From: Pseudomonadota bacterium
GTDB taxonomy: Bacteria > Pseudomonadota > Gammaproteobacteria > JAADHS01
Direction: 5' to 3'
DNA: 64,000 nt
NCBI GenBank assembly: GCA_021821045.1
Contig: JAKACW010000021.1
Coordinates: 1-64,000, forward strand
The translations under genes and the position numbers were made by a program. A model generated the notes under the pieces. The model made no database searches. It was not told the DNA's origin and was given only the letters and a program-made list of their open reading frames with translations. Below, piece after piece: positions 1-9,247 of the stretch (its first letter is position 1; each line of letters begins with the position of its first letter).

Positions 1-33
1 TGGTAGGCCGGAGGATTTCCAGAAGTTGCGGGG

Positions 34-720
34 TTGGATCGGCGTCTGCGAATCAAAGTCCACCAAGAGTATTTCAATGCGTTGTTGTTTCGTGACCTGG
101 TGGAACGGCACGACATCTCCCATCCAAAAGCGGTGAGTGATCTGGCGCACCGCTTGGTGGACAACGCCGCATCGATGTATTCGATCAATAGCCTGACGGG
201 ATACCTCAAGTCGTTAGGACACAAAGTCCCAAAGGCATCCGTTGCGGACTACCTGGAGTGGTTCGAGGATGCCTATTTCTTGTTTTCCGTTCGCATTTTC
301 GATCCGTCCCTTGCGCGCCAGAATGCCAACCCGAAGAAAATCTATTGTATCGACCACGCCATGGTGGCGTCGGTGGCGTCGGGCATTTTGGTCAATCGCG
401 GCCATCTCCTCGAAAACATGATCTTCTGCGCATTGCGACGGGTGACGGAGGACATTTACTACTACAAGACCAAGGCCGGACGCGAAGTGGATTTCATTGC
501 ATCGACACGTGATGGTTCGCGCATGCTCGTCCAAGTGTGCGAATCCTTGCAGGAGCCGCAAACGCGCAAGCGTGAAATCGACGCGCTGACGGAAGCCATG
601 TCGGAACTTAAGCTGCAGTCCGCAACCATCGTGACGCTCCATGAAGAGGCGAGCCTTACCGAACCGGCGGGCCGCATCGACGTGGTGCCGGCATGGCGGT
701 TCTTGCTCAATATGGCGTGA
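34..720 (+). CDS. DUF4143 C-terminal part of an AAA_14-type ATPase, 5' part missing or interrupted
   Basis: The 228 residues match the C-terminal half of the AAA_14/DUF4143 ATPases: a stretch like 'GGFPEV' followed by QEYFNALLFRDLVERH, and near the end the nuclease-like segment YYYKTKAGREVDFIA. Full family members are about 400 residues with an N-terminal P-loop, absent here. Family-like sequence (A-G-G-F-P-E-V) already begins at base 7, upstream of the TTG at 34, directly after an in-frame TAG at 4-6. The gene is therefore either cut by the window edge and broken by a stop or frameshift, or restarted at TTG. The function of this family is poorly defined; many sit in accessory regions. The domain call is firm, intactness is not. 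Confidence 0.6.
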   Translation: MDRRLRIKVHQEYFNALLFRDLVERHDISHPKAVSDLAHRLVDNAASMYSINSLTGYLKSLGHKVPKASVADYLEWFEDAYFLFSVRIFDPSLARQNANPKKIYCIDHAMVASVASGILVNRGHLLENMIFCALRRVTEDIYYYKTKAGREVDFIASTRDGSRMLVQVCESLQEPQTRKREIDALTEAMSELKLQSATIVTLHEEASLTEPAGRIDVVPAWRFLLNMA

Positions 721-1009
721 AGAAAAATTCGAACTACCTATTGACAGCTTCAATGAATTGCCGGGTGCCGACGGAACATGGTGAACCGTCGATGATGACA
801 TTGGCGAGCTATATGGAAAGCAGACCGCATCTACGGCCGGTGCAGTCAGCCGTCGCGTGGACTGGGTATCGTTTGGTGCGGACGGTGCGCGTGGCACGGC
901 GCCAGTAAAGCCGGGACTGAAGCGGCGACTTAGCAGCGTAACAGTCGTAGCCTCAGACACGGGCGGGCCGCTGCCGATGCGCGGCGCGTAAGGCTGGCTA
1001 ATTCTGAGC

Positions 1010-1717
1010 TCATCCAGCTCTTGTTGCCCGCAGCCACGCCGAGTACAGCGCATCCGCCACCCGGTGCAGGGCTTCGACGCGTTCGGCGACGTCCTCCATC
1101 ATCTGCGATTTCGTCTGCACCCCCGGCGGCCGGGTGGCCAGCTCGGCGGTGTTGCGCTCGGTCCATTCGACGATCATTGCTGCAGTGATTTCGACGTGAA
1201 ACTGCAGTGCCAGGGTGTTGCCGACGGCGAAGCCTTGGTGTTGGCACAATTCGCTGCGAAAGAGCGGGATCGCACCGCTAGGCAAGCCGAATGTTTCGCC
1301 GTGCCAATGGAAGCCGAGAAAGTGCTGGGGTAGTCCGTTGAGCCAGCGTTCGGCCGCAGGGGAAGCGATCGTCTCGATGTCGTACCAACCGATTTCCTTG
1401 CTGCGATTGGGCTGCACTGTTGCGCCGAATGCTTTGGCGATTAGCTGTCCGCCGAGGCAATGACCCAATATGGGAATTCCTCGTGCATGGGCTTCGCGAA
1501 TGAGATTCACTTCCTGGTCGATCCACGACAATGGATCGTTGACGCTCATGGGGCCGCCCATGAGTACCAGACCACCGACGTCGGTTACATCAGCCGGCGG
1601 CGATTCGCCCTTGTCGATGGCGACGACGCGGTAGGGGATGTTGTCACGGTCTAAAAATGTCGCCAGGTAGCCGGGGCCTTCGCAATCCAAATGCCTCAAA
1701 ATGACGACGGGTTTCAA
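1010..1717 (-). CDS. Class I glutamine amidotransferase-like protein (GMP synthase GATase-like)
   Basis: 235 residues forming one class I GATase domain. The nucleophile elbow GHCLGGQ carries the predicted catalytic Cys, and FHVE carries the catalytic His-x-Glu. An early segment GGLVLMGGPMSVND matches the family's GGP motif. No synthetase domain is attached, so it is one of the stand-alone GMP synthase/YfeJ-like amidotransferases, which often act on gamma-glutamyl compounds or have no known substrate. It is cytoplasmic, with no signal peptide. It is divergent from the protease gene at 1757 with only 39 bases between starts. The fold is certain, the substrate unknown. Confidence 0.85.
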   Translation of the reverse strand: MKPVVILRHLDCEGPGYLATFLDRDNIPYRVVAIDKGESPPADVTDVGGLVLMGGPMSVNDPLSWIDQEVNLIREAHARGIPILGHCLGGQLIAKAFGATVQPNRSKEIGWYDIETIASPAAERWLNGLPQHFLGFHWHGETFGLPSGAIPLFRSELCQHQGFAVGNTLALQFHVEITAAMIVEWTERNTAELATRPPGVQTKSQMMEDVAERVEALHRVADALYSAWLRATRAG

Positions 1718-1756
1718 TCTGTAATCCTTTTTTGATTCTCGGCCGAAAGAGACGGT

Positions 1757-2407
1757 ATGAATTCGCGCGTTTTAAAAACGATTCTACTGCTGCTCTCGCT
1801 CGTTGCCTGCGGGCCAGCGATGGCGATGGATATTGTCGTGGTCGCGTTGTTCAAAGACAAGGCTATCGTGACGATCGACGGCACCCGCCGCGTGCTCAAT
1901 GTCGGCGAAGTTTCGCCCGAGGGGGCGAAGCTCATCAGCGCCAACAGCGACGAGGCGGTGTTCGCGATCAACGGGCAGCGTGAGACGTTCGGTTTGGGCG
2001 CCCATATCGGATCGTCCTTTGTCGGTGCGTCGAGCCGCGAAGTGCAGATCTTTCCCGACCCCGCCGGCATGTACACCACGACCGGCAGCATCAACGGTCA
2101 TCTGATCAATTTTCTGGTCGACACCGGCGCGACGAACATCGCCTTGAATTCGAATCACGCGAAGCGCTTGGGCATCGATTTTCGCTACACCGGCAAGAAG
2201 GGCTATGTGGAAACGGCGTCCGGCGTCGAAGAGGCATACGGCGTCATTCTGCGCACTGTAAAAGTCGGTGAAATTGAACTGCGCGACGTCCAGGCCACAG
2301 TGATTGACGGCGATTTCCCTTCCGACGTTTTGCTCGGAATGTCCTTTCTTGGTCGTCTCGACATGCAGCGCGTGGGCACGACGCTGACGCTGCGCAAAAA
2401 ATTCTAG
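1757..2407 (+). CDS. Periplasmic retropepsin-like aspartic protease (clan AA)
   Basis: 216 residues with an N-terminal signal peptide (hydrophobic LLLLSLVACGPAMA; a Cys lies inside it but the cleavage site looks like AMA). The C-terminal half is a single retropepsin domain: the active-site motif FLVDTGATNIALN, a flap region, and the hydrophobic-Gly signature DVLLGMSFLGRL. Such proteins dimerise to build one active site. The N-terminal half (about residues 25-85) resembles the small periplasmic domain that precedes the protease in the TIGR02281-type family. The start ATG is preceded by GAGACGG. The natural substrate of the family is unknown. Confidence 0.85.
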   Translation: MNSRVLKTILLLLSLVACGPAMAMDIVVVALFKDKAIVTIDGTRRVLNVGEVSPEGAKLISANSDEAVFAINGQRETFGLGAHIGSSFVGASSREVQIFPDPAGMYTTTGSINGHLINFLVDTGATNIALNSNHAKRLGIDFRYTGKKGYVETASGVEEAYGVILRTVKVGEIELRDVQATVIDGDFPSDVLLGMSFLGRLDMQRVGTTLTLRKKF

Positions 2408-2588
2408 GAATTTCCCGCTCAAGTCTGTTAGTAGTGGCGCGTATTTTTAGCGCCCCCATCCCGTTGCACAATGTGCTACCAAAATAACTGAAAATAATCG
2501 GCCGACTTTTTAGCGGCGCTTTGGCGCGCCGAACGCGTCAGACCAGGGATTGGCCTATGTTTTTTTTCCGTATCAAGGACGATTGCCT

Positions 2589-5500
2589 GTGAAGCATTCG
2601 TGGCGACTGCACCTTCGAACCGTCGGCAGCGTTGTTTTGATCGGCGTGCTGGTCTCTGCGTGCGGTGGCGGCAGCAGCGTTTCAACGCGCATGCCGCGGG
2701 GCGGGCCGTCGGCGGGCTCCGTGGCGGGCGATCCCACCGCATTTCAAATCGATGCGCCCGCGACGCTCTCCTTCGAAGCGACGGGTCAGCGCACCACTGT
2801 CACGCTTCCGACTCCGACAACGCGCAATGGCAACGGCGAGGTAGTCGTCGAGAACGATGCACCGAAAGACTTTCCGTTGGGCGAGACGACCGTCAACTGG
2901 ACCGCGCGCGACCAATCCGGCGTGACCGCCAGCGCCCAACAGAAAATTGCTCTGCGAGACACCACGCCGCCGCTGCTTACGGCCCCGGCCGATGTCGTTG
3001 CCACGGCACCCAGCGCGAACGGCATCGAGGTGGATCTTGGCACCCCTGAAGTTTTTGACGCGCTCGGAGCGGTCGATGTCTCTCGCGATGGTCCGGCGCA
3101 GTTTCCCATTGGCGAAACCGCCGTAACTTGGACGGCGACGGATGCCGTCGGCAATTCCGCCACGGCGATGCAAAGGGTGAGCGTTGCGCTTGCCTCATCC
3201 GCTGTTGACGTTAAACCGCCTGTGTTGACCGCGCCGGCTGACGTAAACGCCACCAGCGCCGATGGGCAACCCGTGGCGGTGCAACTGGGCATGCCGACCG
3301 CCTCGGACGATTCCGGTTCGCCGACGGTGAGCAACAATGCGCCTGCGCGCTTTCCCGTCGGACTGACCTTGGTGACGTGGAACGCAGCGGATGCGGCGGG
3401 CAACCGCGCCAGCGCCACACAGCGGGTAACGGTGGTGAACGGCGCGGCGAGCGATAAGTCCGCGCCGGTGCTTGCGCTAACCAAAGCGACCACCATTGGT
3501 CCCGTCGAAGCGAGCGCTACCCTGACTGCCGTGGATATCGGGACCGCGACGGCCCAGGATGCGGTTGACGGCGTGTTGACGCCGCGCAACGATTCGCCGT
3601 CCGGAGGCTTTCCCGTCGGAACGACAACGGTGACGTGGTACGCGACGGACCGCGCCGGGAACACCGCCACGGTGCTACAGAGGATAACCGTCGCCGATCG
3701 TACTCCGCCGAGCGTGACGGCCCCAGCGGATATCGCACAGAGCGGCTTTCGCGCGCTAAATCGTTTGACTCTCGCTGCTCCTCAAGCCCGGGATTTGGTC
3801 GACGGCACGGTGAGCGTGACCAACGACGCGCCGACAGCCGGTTTTCCGCTGGGTGATTCGACAGTCACGTGGACTGCAACGGACCGAGCGGGCAATACGG
3901 CGCGGGCACAACAAAAGGTGACGTTGAATGCCGTCGCCTGCAGCGAAAACATGCCGTTCTTTCGCGATCAGGTTTGGCCTCAGGTGTTGGCCGCCGACTG
4001 TTTGAGCTGCCACACCACGGATGGGGTCACGAGCAACTTTAACTTGGTCAATACTACGGCCAGCGATTTCTTGGCGACCAATTTGGCGGCCGCGCAGCGT
4101 TTTGTCATCCGCAAGGACAGTGCCGGGCAATCGTTGATTCTGAGCAAACCCAGCAATGGGTTGAACGACCACGGCGGCGGTAGGCGATTTGCGGCGGGCG
4201 ATCCGCGATTTGACGCATTGGTCGAGTTGAGCGATCGGTTGAGCGTGTGCATCGATGACAACACGGGCGCGCAGCAAGGGCTTGTGTTGACCACGCCTTA
4301 TCAGCATTTGCGCCGCGCGACACTGGCGCTTGCCGGCCGATTGCCGACTGCGGCGGAGGAGGCCGGGGTCAATGGCGCGACGACCCCGGCAGCGTTCGAG
4401 GCGGCGATGAATTCGATACTCGACGCTGTCATGACAGAGCCGGCGTTCTTCAACCGGGTAAAGGAAATCTACAACGATTTGTTGTTGACCAATGCGCTGG
4501 CCGATGCTTCGGCACTAAACCTGGATCTCAACAATTTTGCCAACGGTAGTTACTACTCGCCATCCCGACTCACCGCGCAGGGTTATGCTTCAGCCGACAT
4601 CAACCGTCTGCGCAACAGCGTCGGCCAAGGCGTGGGTTTTGCTCCGGTCGAACTCGTTGCTTACGTCGTGAGAAATAATCGGCCGTTCACCGAGATCCTC
4701 ACCGCGGACTACACCATGGTCAATCCCTATTCGGCCACCTTATTCGGCGTAACGCCGGAAGGGCCGGCAGGGTTCAATTTCGTGTACGGCGATGCCGCCG
4801 ACGCGAAAAATCCCACCGAATTCCGGCCAGCGGTCATCACGGACGAGAACAGTCGACGTTATCCCCATGCCGGGGTGCTCAATACGCTGGCGTTCCTCGG
4901 GCGTTACCAGAGCACGCCGACCAACCGCAATCGCGCCCGTGCTCGTTATGTATTCAAGTACTTCCTCGACACCGATGTGGAAGGCTTGGCCAATCGCGGC
5001 GGATTGGATTTGGACAACGTCGTCGGCCAATTCCCCACGCTGGAAGATCCTCAATGCAAGGTCTGCCATGACGTCATGGATCCCGTTGCGGGCCTGTTTA
5101 AGAACTGGGACGATGACGGGCCATTTCTGGGCGATGTGCAGAATTGGTTCAACACGCGCACACCGCCGCAAATGCTGGCGCCCGGCTATACCCTTCAGTC
5201 GGTCGATGCCTTGCCCAGCACAGAGTCGCCGCGGGCACTGGCGTGGCTCGCCGGCCGGGTGGCCGCCGACAACCGCTTCGCGGTGAGCACGGTGAAGACC
5301 GTGGTGATAGCGCTGCTCGGATCGGCCGCTGCGGCTGATGTGGCTCTGACGGAAGATCTGAAGGCGAAGTTTGTCGCTGGCGGCTTCAACTTTAAATCGC
5401 TGGTGAAGTCCATTGTCGCCACCGAATATTTTCGCGCGTCCAATATCGGAGCGGCGGACGATCCGGCGCAATTCGCGGCGCATGGCTTGGAGCGCCTGCT

Positions 5501-6056
5501 TACGCCGGAACAGCTCGATCGCAAGATACGCGCGGTGACTGGCGGTTATCGCTGGCGCTCGCCGGCCGGACGCACGCTGTTGCAATCGACGACGTACTTG
5601 TTGCTGTACGGCGGCATTGATTCCGACGAGATCACCGAACGTACCACGTCGCCTACCGGCATGATGGCGGCGATCCAGGACCGCCTGGCCTTTCAAATCA
5701 GCTGCGAGGTGACCGCGGCCGATTTCGCCAAAGTGGCGGCGGAGCGGGCCTTGTTTCCCAATGTCACGATTGACGATACGCCCGATGCCGCGTCGGCGGC
5801 GATTCGCGGCAATCTTCAGTATTTGCATCGGCGCATCCTTGGCGAAGAACTTGCGCTCGATGATCCCGAGATCACACGGACGTTCGATTTGTTCGTTGCG
5901 GCGCGCAACGCCGCCGGGGCGGATGGTTTGTCGGCGGCTTGCGGCGGCGGTTTGCCCGCGCAAGATCCCATTCGTCTTGATGCGCAGCGCACGGTACAGG
6001 CTTGGCAGGCGGTGGTTGCGTACCTGTTGAGCGATTTTCGATTCTTTATGGAATAA
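2589..6056 (+). CDS. Secreted HYR-repeat lipoprotein with two CxxCH motifs (DUF1588/1592-like)
   Basis: I chose the GTG at 2589 because AAGGAC sits just upstream and it gives a clean lipoprotein signal, MKHSWR then VLIGVLVSAC (Cys25); an in-frame start at 2550 is possible. Residues about 45-460 hold five HYR (hyalin) repeats, each ending in a version of FPxGxTTVTWTATDxAGN. Then come a heme-type CLSCH (Cys about 471) and, near residue 823, CKVCHDVMDPV, typical of the DUF1588 family of secreted proteins related to planctomycete cytochrome-like proteins. It sits 11 bases before a DUF1501 gene, a pairing seen repeatedly in such genomes. The role is unknown; extracellular or outer-membrane attachment with polymer binding or degradation is inferred. 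Confidence 0.8.
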   Translation: MKHSWRLHLRTVGSVVLIGVLVSACGGGSSVSTRMPRGGPSAGSVAGDPTAFQIDAPATLSFEATGQRTTVTLPTPTTRNGNGEVVVENDAPKDFPLGETTVNWTARDQSGVTASAQQKIALRDTTPPLLTAPADVVATAPSANGIEVDLGTPEVFDALGAVDVSRDGPAQFPIGETAVTWTATDAVGNSATAMQRVSVALASSAVDVKPPVLTAPADVNATSADGQPVAVQLGMPTASDDSGSPTVSNNAPARFPVGLTLVTWNAADAAGNRASATQRVTVVNGAASDKSAPVLALTKATTIGPVEASATLTAVDIGTATAQDAVDGVLTPRNDSPSGGFPVGTTTVTWYATDRAGNTATVLQRITVADRTPPSVTAPADIAQSGFRALNRLTLAAPQARDLVDGTVSVTNDAPTAGFPLGDSTVTWTATDRAGNTARAQQKVTLNAVACSENMPFFRDQVWPQVLAADCLSCHTTDGVTSNFNLVNTTASDFLATNLAAAQRFVIRKDSAGQSLILSKPSNGLNDHGGGRRFAAGDPRFDALVELSDRLSVCIDDNTGAQQGLVLTTPYQHLRRATLALAGRLPTAAEEAGVNGATTPAAFEAAMNSILDAVMTEPAFFNRVKEIYNDLLLTNALADASALNLDLNNFANGSYYSPSRLTAQGYASADINRLRNSVGQGVGFAPVELVAYVVRNNRPFTEILTADYTMVNPYSATLFGVTPEGPAGFNFVYGDAADAKNPTEFRPAVITDENSRRYPHAGVLNTLAFLGRYQSTPTNRNRARARYVFKYFLDTDVEGLANRGGLDLDNVVGQFPTLEDPQCKVCHDVMDPVAGLFKNWDDDGPFLGDVQNWFNTRTPPQMLAPGYTLQSVDALPSTESPRALAWLAGRVAADNRFAVSTVKTVVIALLGSAAAADVALTEDLKAKFVAGGFNFKSLVKSIVATEYFRASNIGAADDPAQFAAHGLERLLTPEQLDRKIRAVTGGYRWRSPAGRTLLQSTTYLLLYGGIDSDEITERTTSPTGMMAAIQDRLAFQISCEVTAADFAKVAAERALFPNVTIDDTPDAASAAIRGNLQYLHRRILGEELALDDPEITRTFDLFVAARNAAGADGLSAACGGGLPAQDPIRLDAQRTVQAWQAVVAYLLSDFRFFME

Positions 6057-6067
6057 GGGCGAACAGG

Positions 6068-7417
6068 ATGAAGCGGCGCGATTTTCTAAAACTGGCGGGT
6101 CTATCAGCGGCAAGCGTTGCGCTGCCGTTGGCGCCGTCACTTCGTCTGTACGCCGCGCACGACAACTATACCGGTCCTCTTTGGTTAACGATCGAAGCGC
6201 GCGGAGGCTGGGATCCCACCAGCTTCTTTGATCCCAAGGGATACACCACACCCACCGACGCGGCGCGCATGAACAACTATCCCGCGGCCGCCATCCAGCA
6301 GATGGGCAATTTTCGGGTCGCGCCGCCGCCGGACACATTTTTAACCGATACGTCGCTGTATACGGCCGGCCAGTTCATCACGGGCTACGGTCAGCGTTTG
6401 CTGCTGATTAACGGCATCGATTGCCGAACCAATTCCCACAGCGACGGTCAGCGCAACGCATGGAGCGGTGAGCTGTCCCGCGGCGGTTACCCCAACTTCA
6501 GCGCGCTGGCGGCGGCGGCGCTGGCGCCGGGACGGCCGGCGTCGTTCATCACGAACGGCGGCTACTCCGTCGCCGTGAATCCGGTGGTGCCGGTTCGGCT
6601 TACACCCCGCAACCTCGACGTCGTGTTCGAGGTGGCTTATCCCAATCGAGCGGACGCCAAGAACCCCGCCTCAGCGACTTATTTAAACGAGACCGCCGGC
6701 GGCACACTGGATCTTGTCCGCGCCGCGCGCTCGGCCAGGTTGCAGGCGCTTAAGCAGTCAGAGCGCCTCCCGGCGATGTCGGCCGCATTGGAACAGTTCA
6801 TCGCTGTGCATGGCGACAGCGGGCATCTTGGCGATTTCGCCGCCAACCTTGATAGCAAGCCCGAGAAGCCGCTGAGCAGCTTCAACGGCCGGTCAAAAGC
6901 CTGGGACGTCTATCGTCAAGGCCGCATTGCCTTGGCCGGTTTCGAGACCGGCGTCACGGCGGCGGCGCATATTTCCCTGAATGGCTTCGACACCCACAGC
7001 GACCACGACAATCTTCACTATCCCCTGCTGATGGATTTCTTGCAGGGCATCGACGGCATTCTGCAGGAGGCGGCGGAGCGCAATCTCACGGATCGAATCG
7101 TTGTCGTGGTTGGATCGGATTTCGGACGGACAAACAAGTACAACGACAAGGCGGGAAAAGACCACTGGCCGATCACCAGCATGATGTTCATCGGCAACTC
7201 GCGGCAAGTCATTCGCAGCAACCGGGTCATCGGCGGGACCACGCCGGAGTTGCGAGCGCTGACCCTCGATCCAAATACGTTGCAACCCAGCGCCGCGGGG
7301 ACGCGCCTGCGCATGTCCCACGTTCACCGCGCGCTGCGCCGCTTGGCCGGCATCGACGGCAGTCCCGTCGCCCAGCAATTTCCCCTGGGGGATCAAACGC
7401 TCAATTTGTTCGGCTAA
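6068..7417 (+). CDS. DUF1501 family protein with twin-arginine signal
   Basis: The start at 6068 opens with MKRRDFLKLAGLSAASVALPL, a twin-arginine signal, so the 449-residue protein is probably exported folded. The body fits DUF1501, a sulfatase/alkaline phosphatase-like fold: WLTIEARGGWDPTSFFDP near the N terminus, GFDTHSDHDN in the middle, and VVVVGSDFGRT toward the C terminus, which together resemble the metal-binding points of that superfamily. It follows the HYR/CxxCH lipoprotein by 11 bases and is surely cotranscribed with it. No substrate is established for the family. A longer in-frame start exists inside the upstream gene but would bury the Tat signal. Confidence 0.88.
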   Translation: MKRRDFLKLAGLSAASVALPLAPSLRLYAAHDNYTGPLWLTIEARGGWDPTSFFDPKGYTTPTDAARMNNYPAAAIQQMGNFRVAPPPDTFLTDTSLYTAGQFITGYGQRLLLINGIDCRTNSHSDGQRNAWSGELSRGGYPNFSALAAAALAPGRPASFITNGGYSVAVNPVVPVRLTPRNLDVVFEVAYPNRADAKNPASATYLNETAGGTLDLVRAARSARLQALKQSERLPAMSAALEQFIAVHGDSGHLGDFAANLDSKPEKPLSSFNGRSKAWDVYRQGRIALAGFETGVTAAAHISLNGFDTHSDHDNLHYPLLMDFLQGIDGILQEAAERNLTDRIVVVVGSDFGRTNKYNDKAGKDHWPITSMMFIGNSRQVIRSNRVIGGTTPELRALTLDPNTLQPSAAGTRLRMSHVHRALRRLAGIDGSPVAQQFPLGDQTLNLFG

Positions 7418-7459
7418 CGGGCGCCGGAACGCCTCGGCGATTTTCGTGGCCCTACGGCG

Positions 7460-8011
7460 TCACATGGACGACATGACTTTGCGCCTGCAATCGTCACATA
7501 TCGTGTGCGAGATCCGGGGAAGCGTCGCCAATTCGAACAGACCTAACTTCGCGATCGCGGCCTCCACTTCCAGCCAGTGATTGCGGCCGCAGTCGATTTT
7601 CTTGCACCAACTGCACATGCGGATGAACGTTTCTCCCTCGCTCGTCTGGTTGGCGAGGAGCGGTACCGACTCTCGGGGTTCGAGTCTGTCGATTTGACAA
7701 CGATATTCCACCGCGTTGCGTGGCAGCGGATTGATATTCATCGTCATGTAGCGGCGAACGGCGGGGGAGTCGCAGCGAAACGGCACGCTGAGAGTACTTC
7801 GGTTGCGCCGCACCTTGAGTAACAGCGTTTCATGGAAGTGGCGAGTTTCCGGATCGTGGATGAAATGCCATATGGGGAGGGAGACGATGTTCTCTTTCGT
7901 TAATTGGGGGGCATCCTTTTGATGGGCGAAATCGTTCCACTCCTCGCCAAGCTCAACCACCTGATCGGCTTCGTTGATCCGGTAAATGATGCGGCGGCGA
8001 TGAATGCCCAT
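7460..8011 (-). CDS. Conserved hypothetical protein, PAS-like N terminus and C-terminal Cys pairs
   Basis: 183 residues. The start reads IIYRINEADQVVELGEEWNDFA, resembling a PAS-like sensory domain, continuing through WHFIHDPETRHFHETLLLKVR. The C-terminal part has CSWCKKIDC and CDDC, a likely zinc or metal site. I recognise this as a recurrent uncharacterised family with the same layout (PAS-like core plus CSWCK motif), but cannot name it. It starts 12 bases after the kynureninase stop on the same strand, so it is probably in the tryptophan catabolism transcript. A signalling role is inference only. Confidence 0.7.
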   Translation of the reverse strand: MGIHRRRIIYRINEADQVVELGEEWNDFAHQKDAPQLTKENIVSLPIWHFIHDPETRHFHETLLLKVRRNRSTLSVPFRCDSPAVRRYMTMNINPLPRNAVEYRCQIDRLEPRESVPLLANQTSEGETFIRMCSWCKKIDCGRNHWLEVEAAIAKLGLFELATLPRISHTICDDCRRKVMSSM

Positions 8012-8023
8012 GATTGTTTCTCG

Positions 8024-9247
8024 TTACCGACGCGGCGATTCCGTCAAGGCGCCGGTGCCTGAAACCAGATCGACAAGCGCGCTTACCGCCGCGGTCAATT
8101 GCGCATCACTGCAATACGGCGCGGGCCCGATGCGCAAGGTATCGCCGCGGTTGTCCACGATCACGCCACTCTCGGCAAGCTGGGACTTGAGCTTCGCGGC
8201 AAACGGCGTGCGAAATGTCAGGAATCCGCCGCGTTCCGCCAGAGAGACGCGTTTGTCGCGCAGAATAAGGTTGGGATCGGTGTCGCCGCGATCGAATCCA
8301 TCGGCAAGGAGCGCCAGTTGGTGTCGGTTCACCGAGTGGAGCAGTTGCGGAGTAAGCCCCTGTTCGTCGAAAAATTCGAATACCCGCGCTGCACGATAAT
8401 GCGCGGTGGGGTCGTACGTGGCACCGGCGAAGCGCAGTGCGCCCTGTTCGTAGGGTACGGGGCCGGTCATGCGCTGTGACGCCAAATGTTGGAATTCGGC
8501 GAACCAACCAGTGATTACCGGTCGCAGCTGGCAATCCGGTGGGAGCCGAAGAAAGCAGTTGCCCTCGCCGAGTTGGCAATACTTGTAGCCGCCGCCAACA
8601 AAGTAGGCCGTGCCCAGTCCGTCGGCGGCGACATCCAGCGGAACGACATTGAGGTGGTGGTAGACGTCGACCAGCAACGGCACGCCATGCTGGGCGCAGT
8701 ATCGCGCCAATTCGCCCAGTTCCGGAACACGATGGCCCGTGTGATAGAACACGGAAGAAACGATGACCGCGGCAGTGCGATTGTCGATGGCGCGGATCAG
8801 CTTGTCGGCAACGTCAGCGGCGGGAACGGAGGCCACGGAATGGATCTCAATGCCTTCTTCCGCCAGACGCTGCAACTGACGCCGCGCCGAATGAAATTCG
8901 CCGTCGGTGGTGACGATGCGCGGCCGGGTGCGCAACGGTAGCGCCGACAGCCACTGCACCAGCAGGGTATGAGTGTTCTCGCCCAGGGTGTAATGGCCGT
9001 CGGGATCGTTGGCCACCCTGGCGAAGCCCCGTTGCACCTGCGCTGCTTTGGCGAAAGCATGCGACCATTTATCGTCGCCGTAGCGCGCCGCATCGTCCCA
9101 CGCTTCGAGCTGCGCCTCTCGGCAGCAGTCCGGCCAAGCTTGATGGGAGTGACCGGTGAGAAGAATGCGTTCATCGACGCGAAACCGGCTGTAATGGGCC
9201 GCCAACGCATTGGGTGTCGCCCGAAGTTGCTCCAGTGTCACCGTCAT
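8024..9247 (-). CDS. kynU: Kynureninase-type PLP enzyme
   Basis: About 407 residues of aminotransferase class V fold. The PLP-lysine region is GGGYKYCQLGEGNCFL and the cofactor-binding stretch includes VSSVFYHTGHRVPE and LLVDVYHHLNVVP. Kynureninase splits kynurenine or 3-hydroxykynurenine into alanine and (hydroxy)anthranilate. I chose the ATG at 9247 because it overlaps the stop of the upstream dioxygenase in an ATGA, implying translational coupling; an in-frame start at 9268 is possible. The tandem with tryptophan 2,3-dioxygenase supports the substrate assignment, since class V enzymes are otherwise easy to misname. No formamidase gene is visible. Confidence 0.85.
   Translation of the reverse strand: MTVTLEQLRATPNALAAHYSRFRVDERILLTGHSHQAWPDCCREAQLEAWDDAARYGDDKWSHAFAKAAQVQRGFARVANDPDGHYTLGENTHTLLVQWLSALPLRTRPRIVTTDGEFHSARRQLQRLAEEGIEIHSVASVPAADVADKLIRAIDNRTAAVIVSSVFYHTGHRVPELGELARYCAQHGVPLLVDVYHHLNVVPLDVAADGLGTAYFVGGGYKYCQLGEGNCFLRLPPDCQLRPVITGWFAEFQHLASQRMTGPVPYEQGALRFAGATYDPTAHYRAARVFEFFDEQGLTPQLLHSVNRHQLALLADGFDRGDTDPNLILRDKRVSLAERGGFLTFRTPFAAKLKSQLAESGVIVDNRGDTLRIGPAPYCSDAQLTAAVSALVDLVSGTGALTESPRR

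Noticed and set aside
214-1053. Long minus-strand open frame of 279 codons
   Set aside because: It runs antisense to the DUF4143 coding part and through the 721-1009 gap; composition is that of a shadow frame and no domain is recognisable. The 721-1009 gap itself shows nothing I can support.
2529-2548. TGGCGCGCCGAACGC before the HYR gene as a sigma-54 promoter
   Set aside because: Spacing is right but both elements match poorly; it sits in a generally GC-rich palindromic stretch.
4740-6338. 532-codon minus-strand frame
   Set aside because: Antisense to the HYR lipoprotein gene; high-GC shadow frame rich in Arg and without domains.
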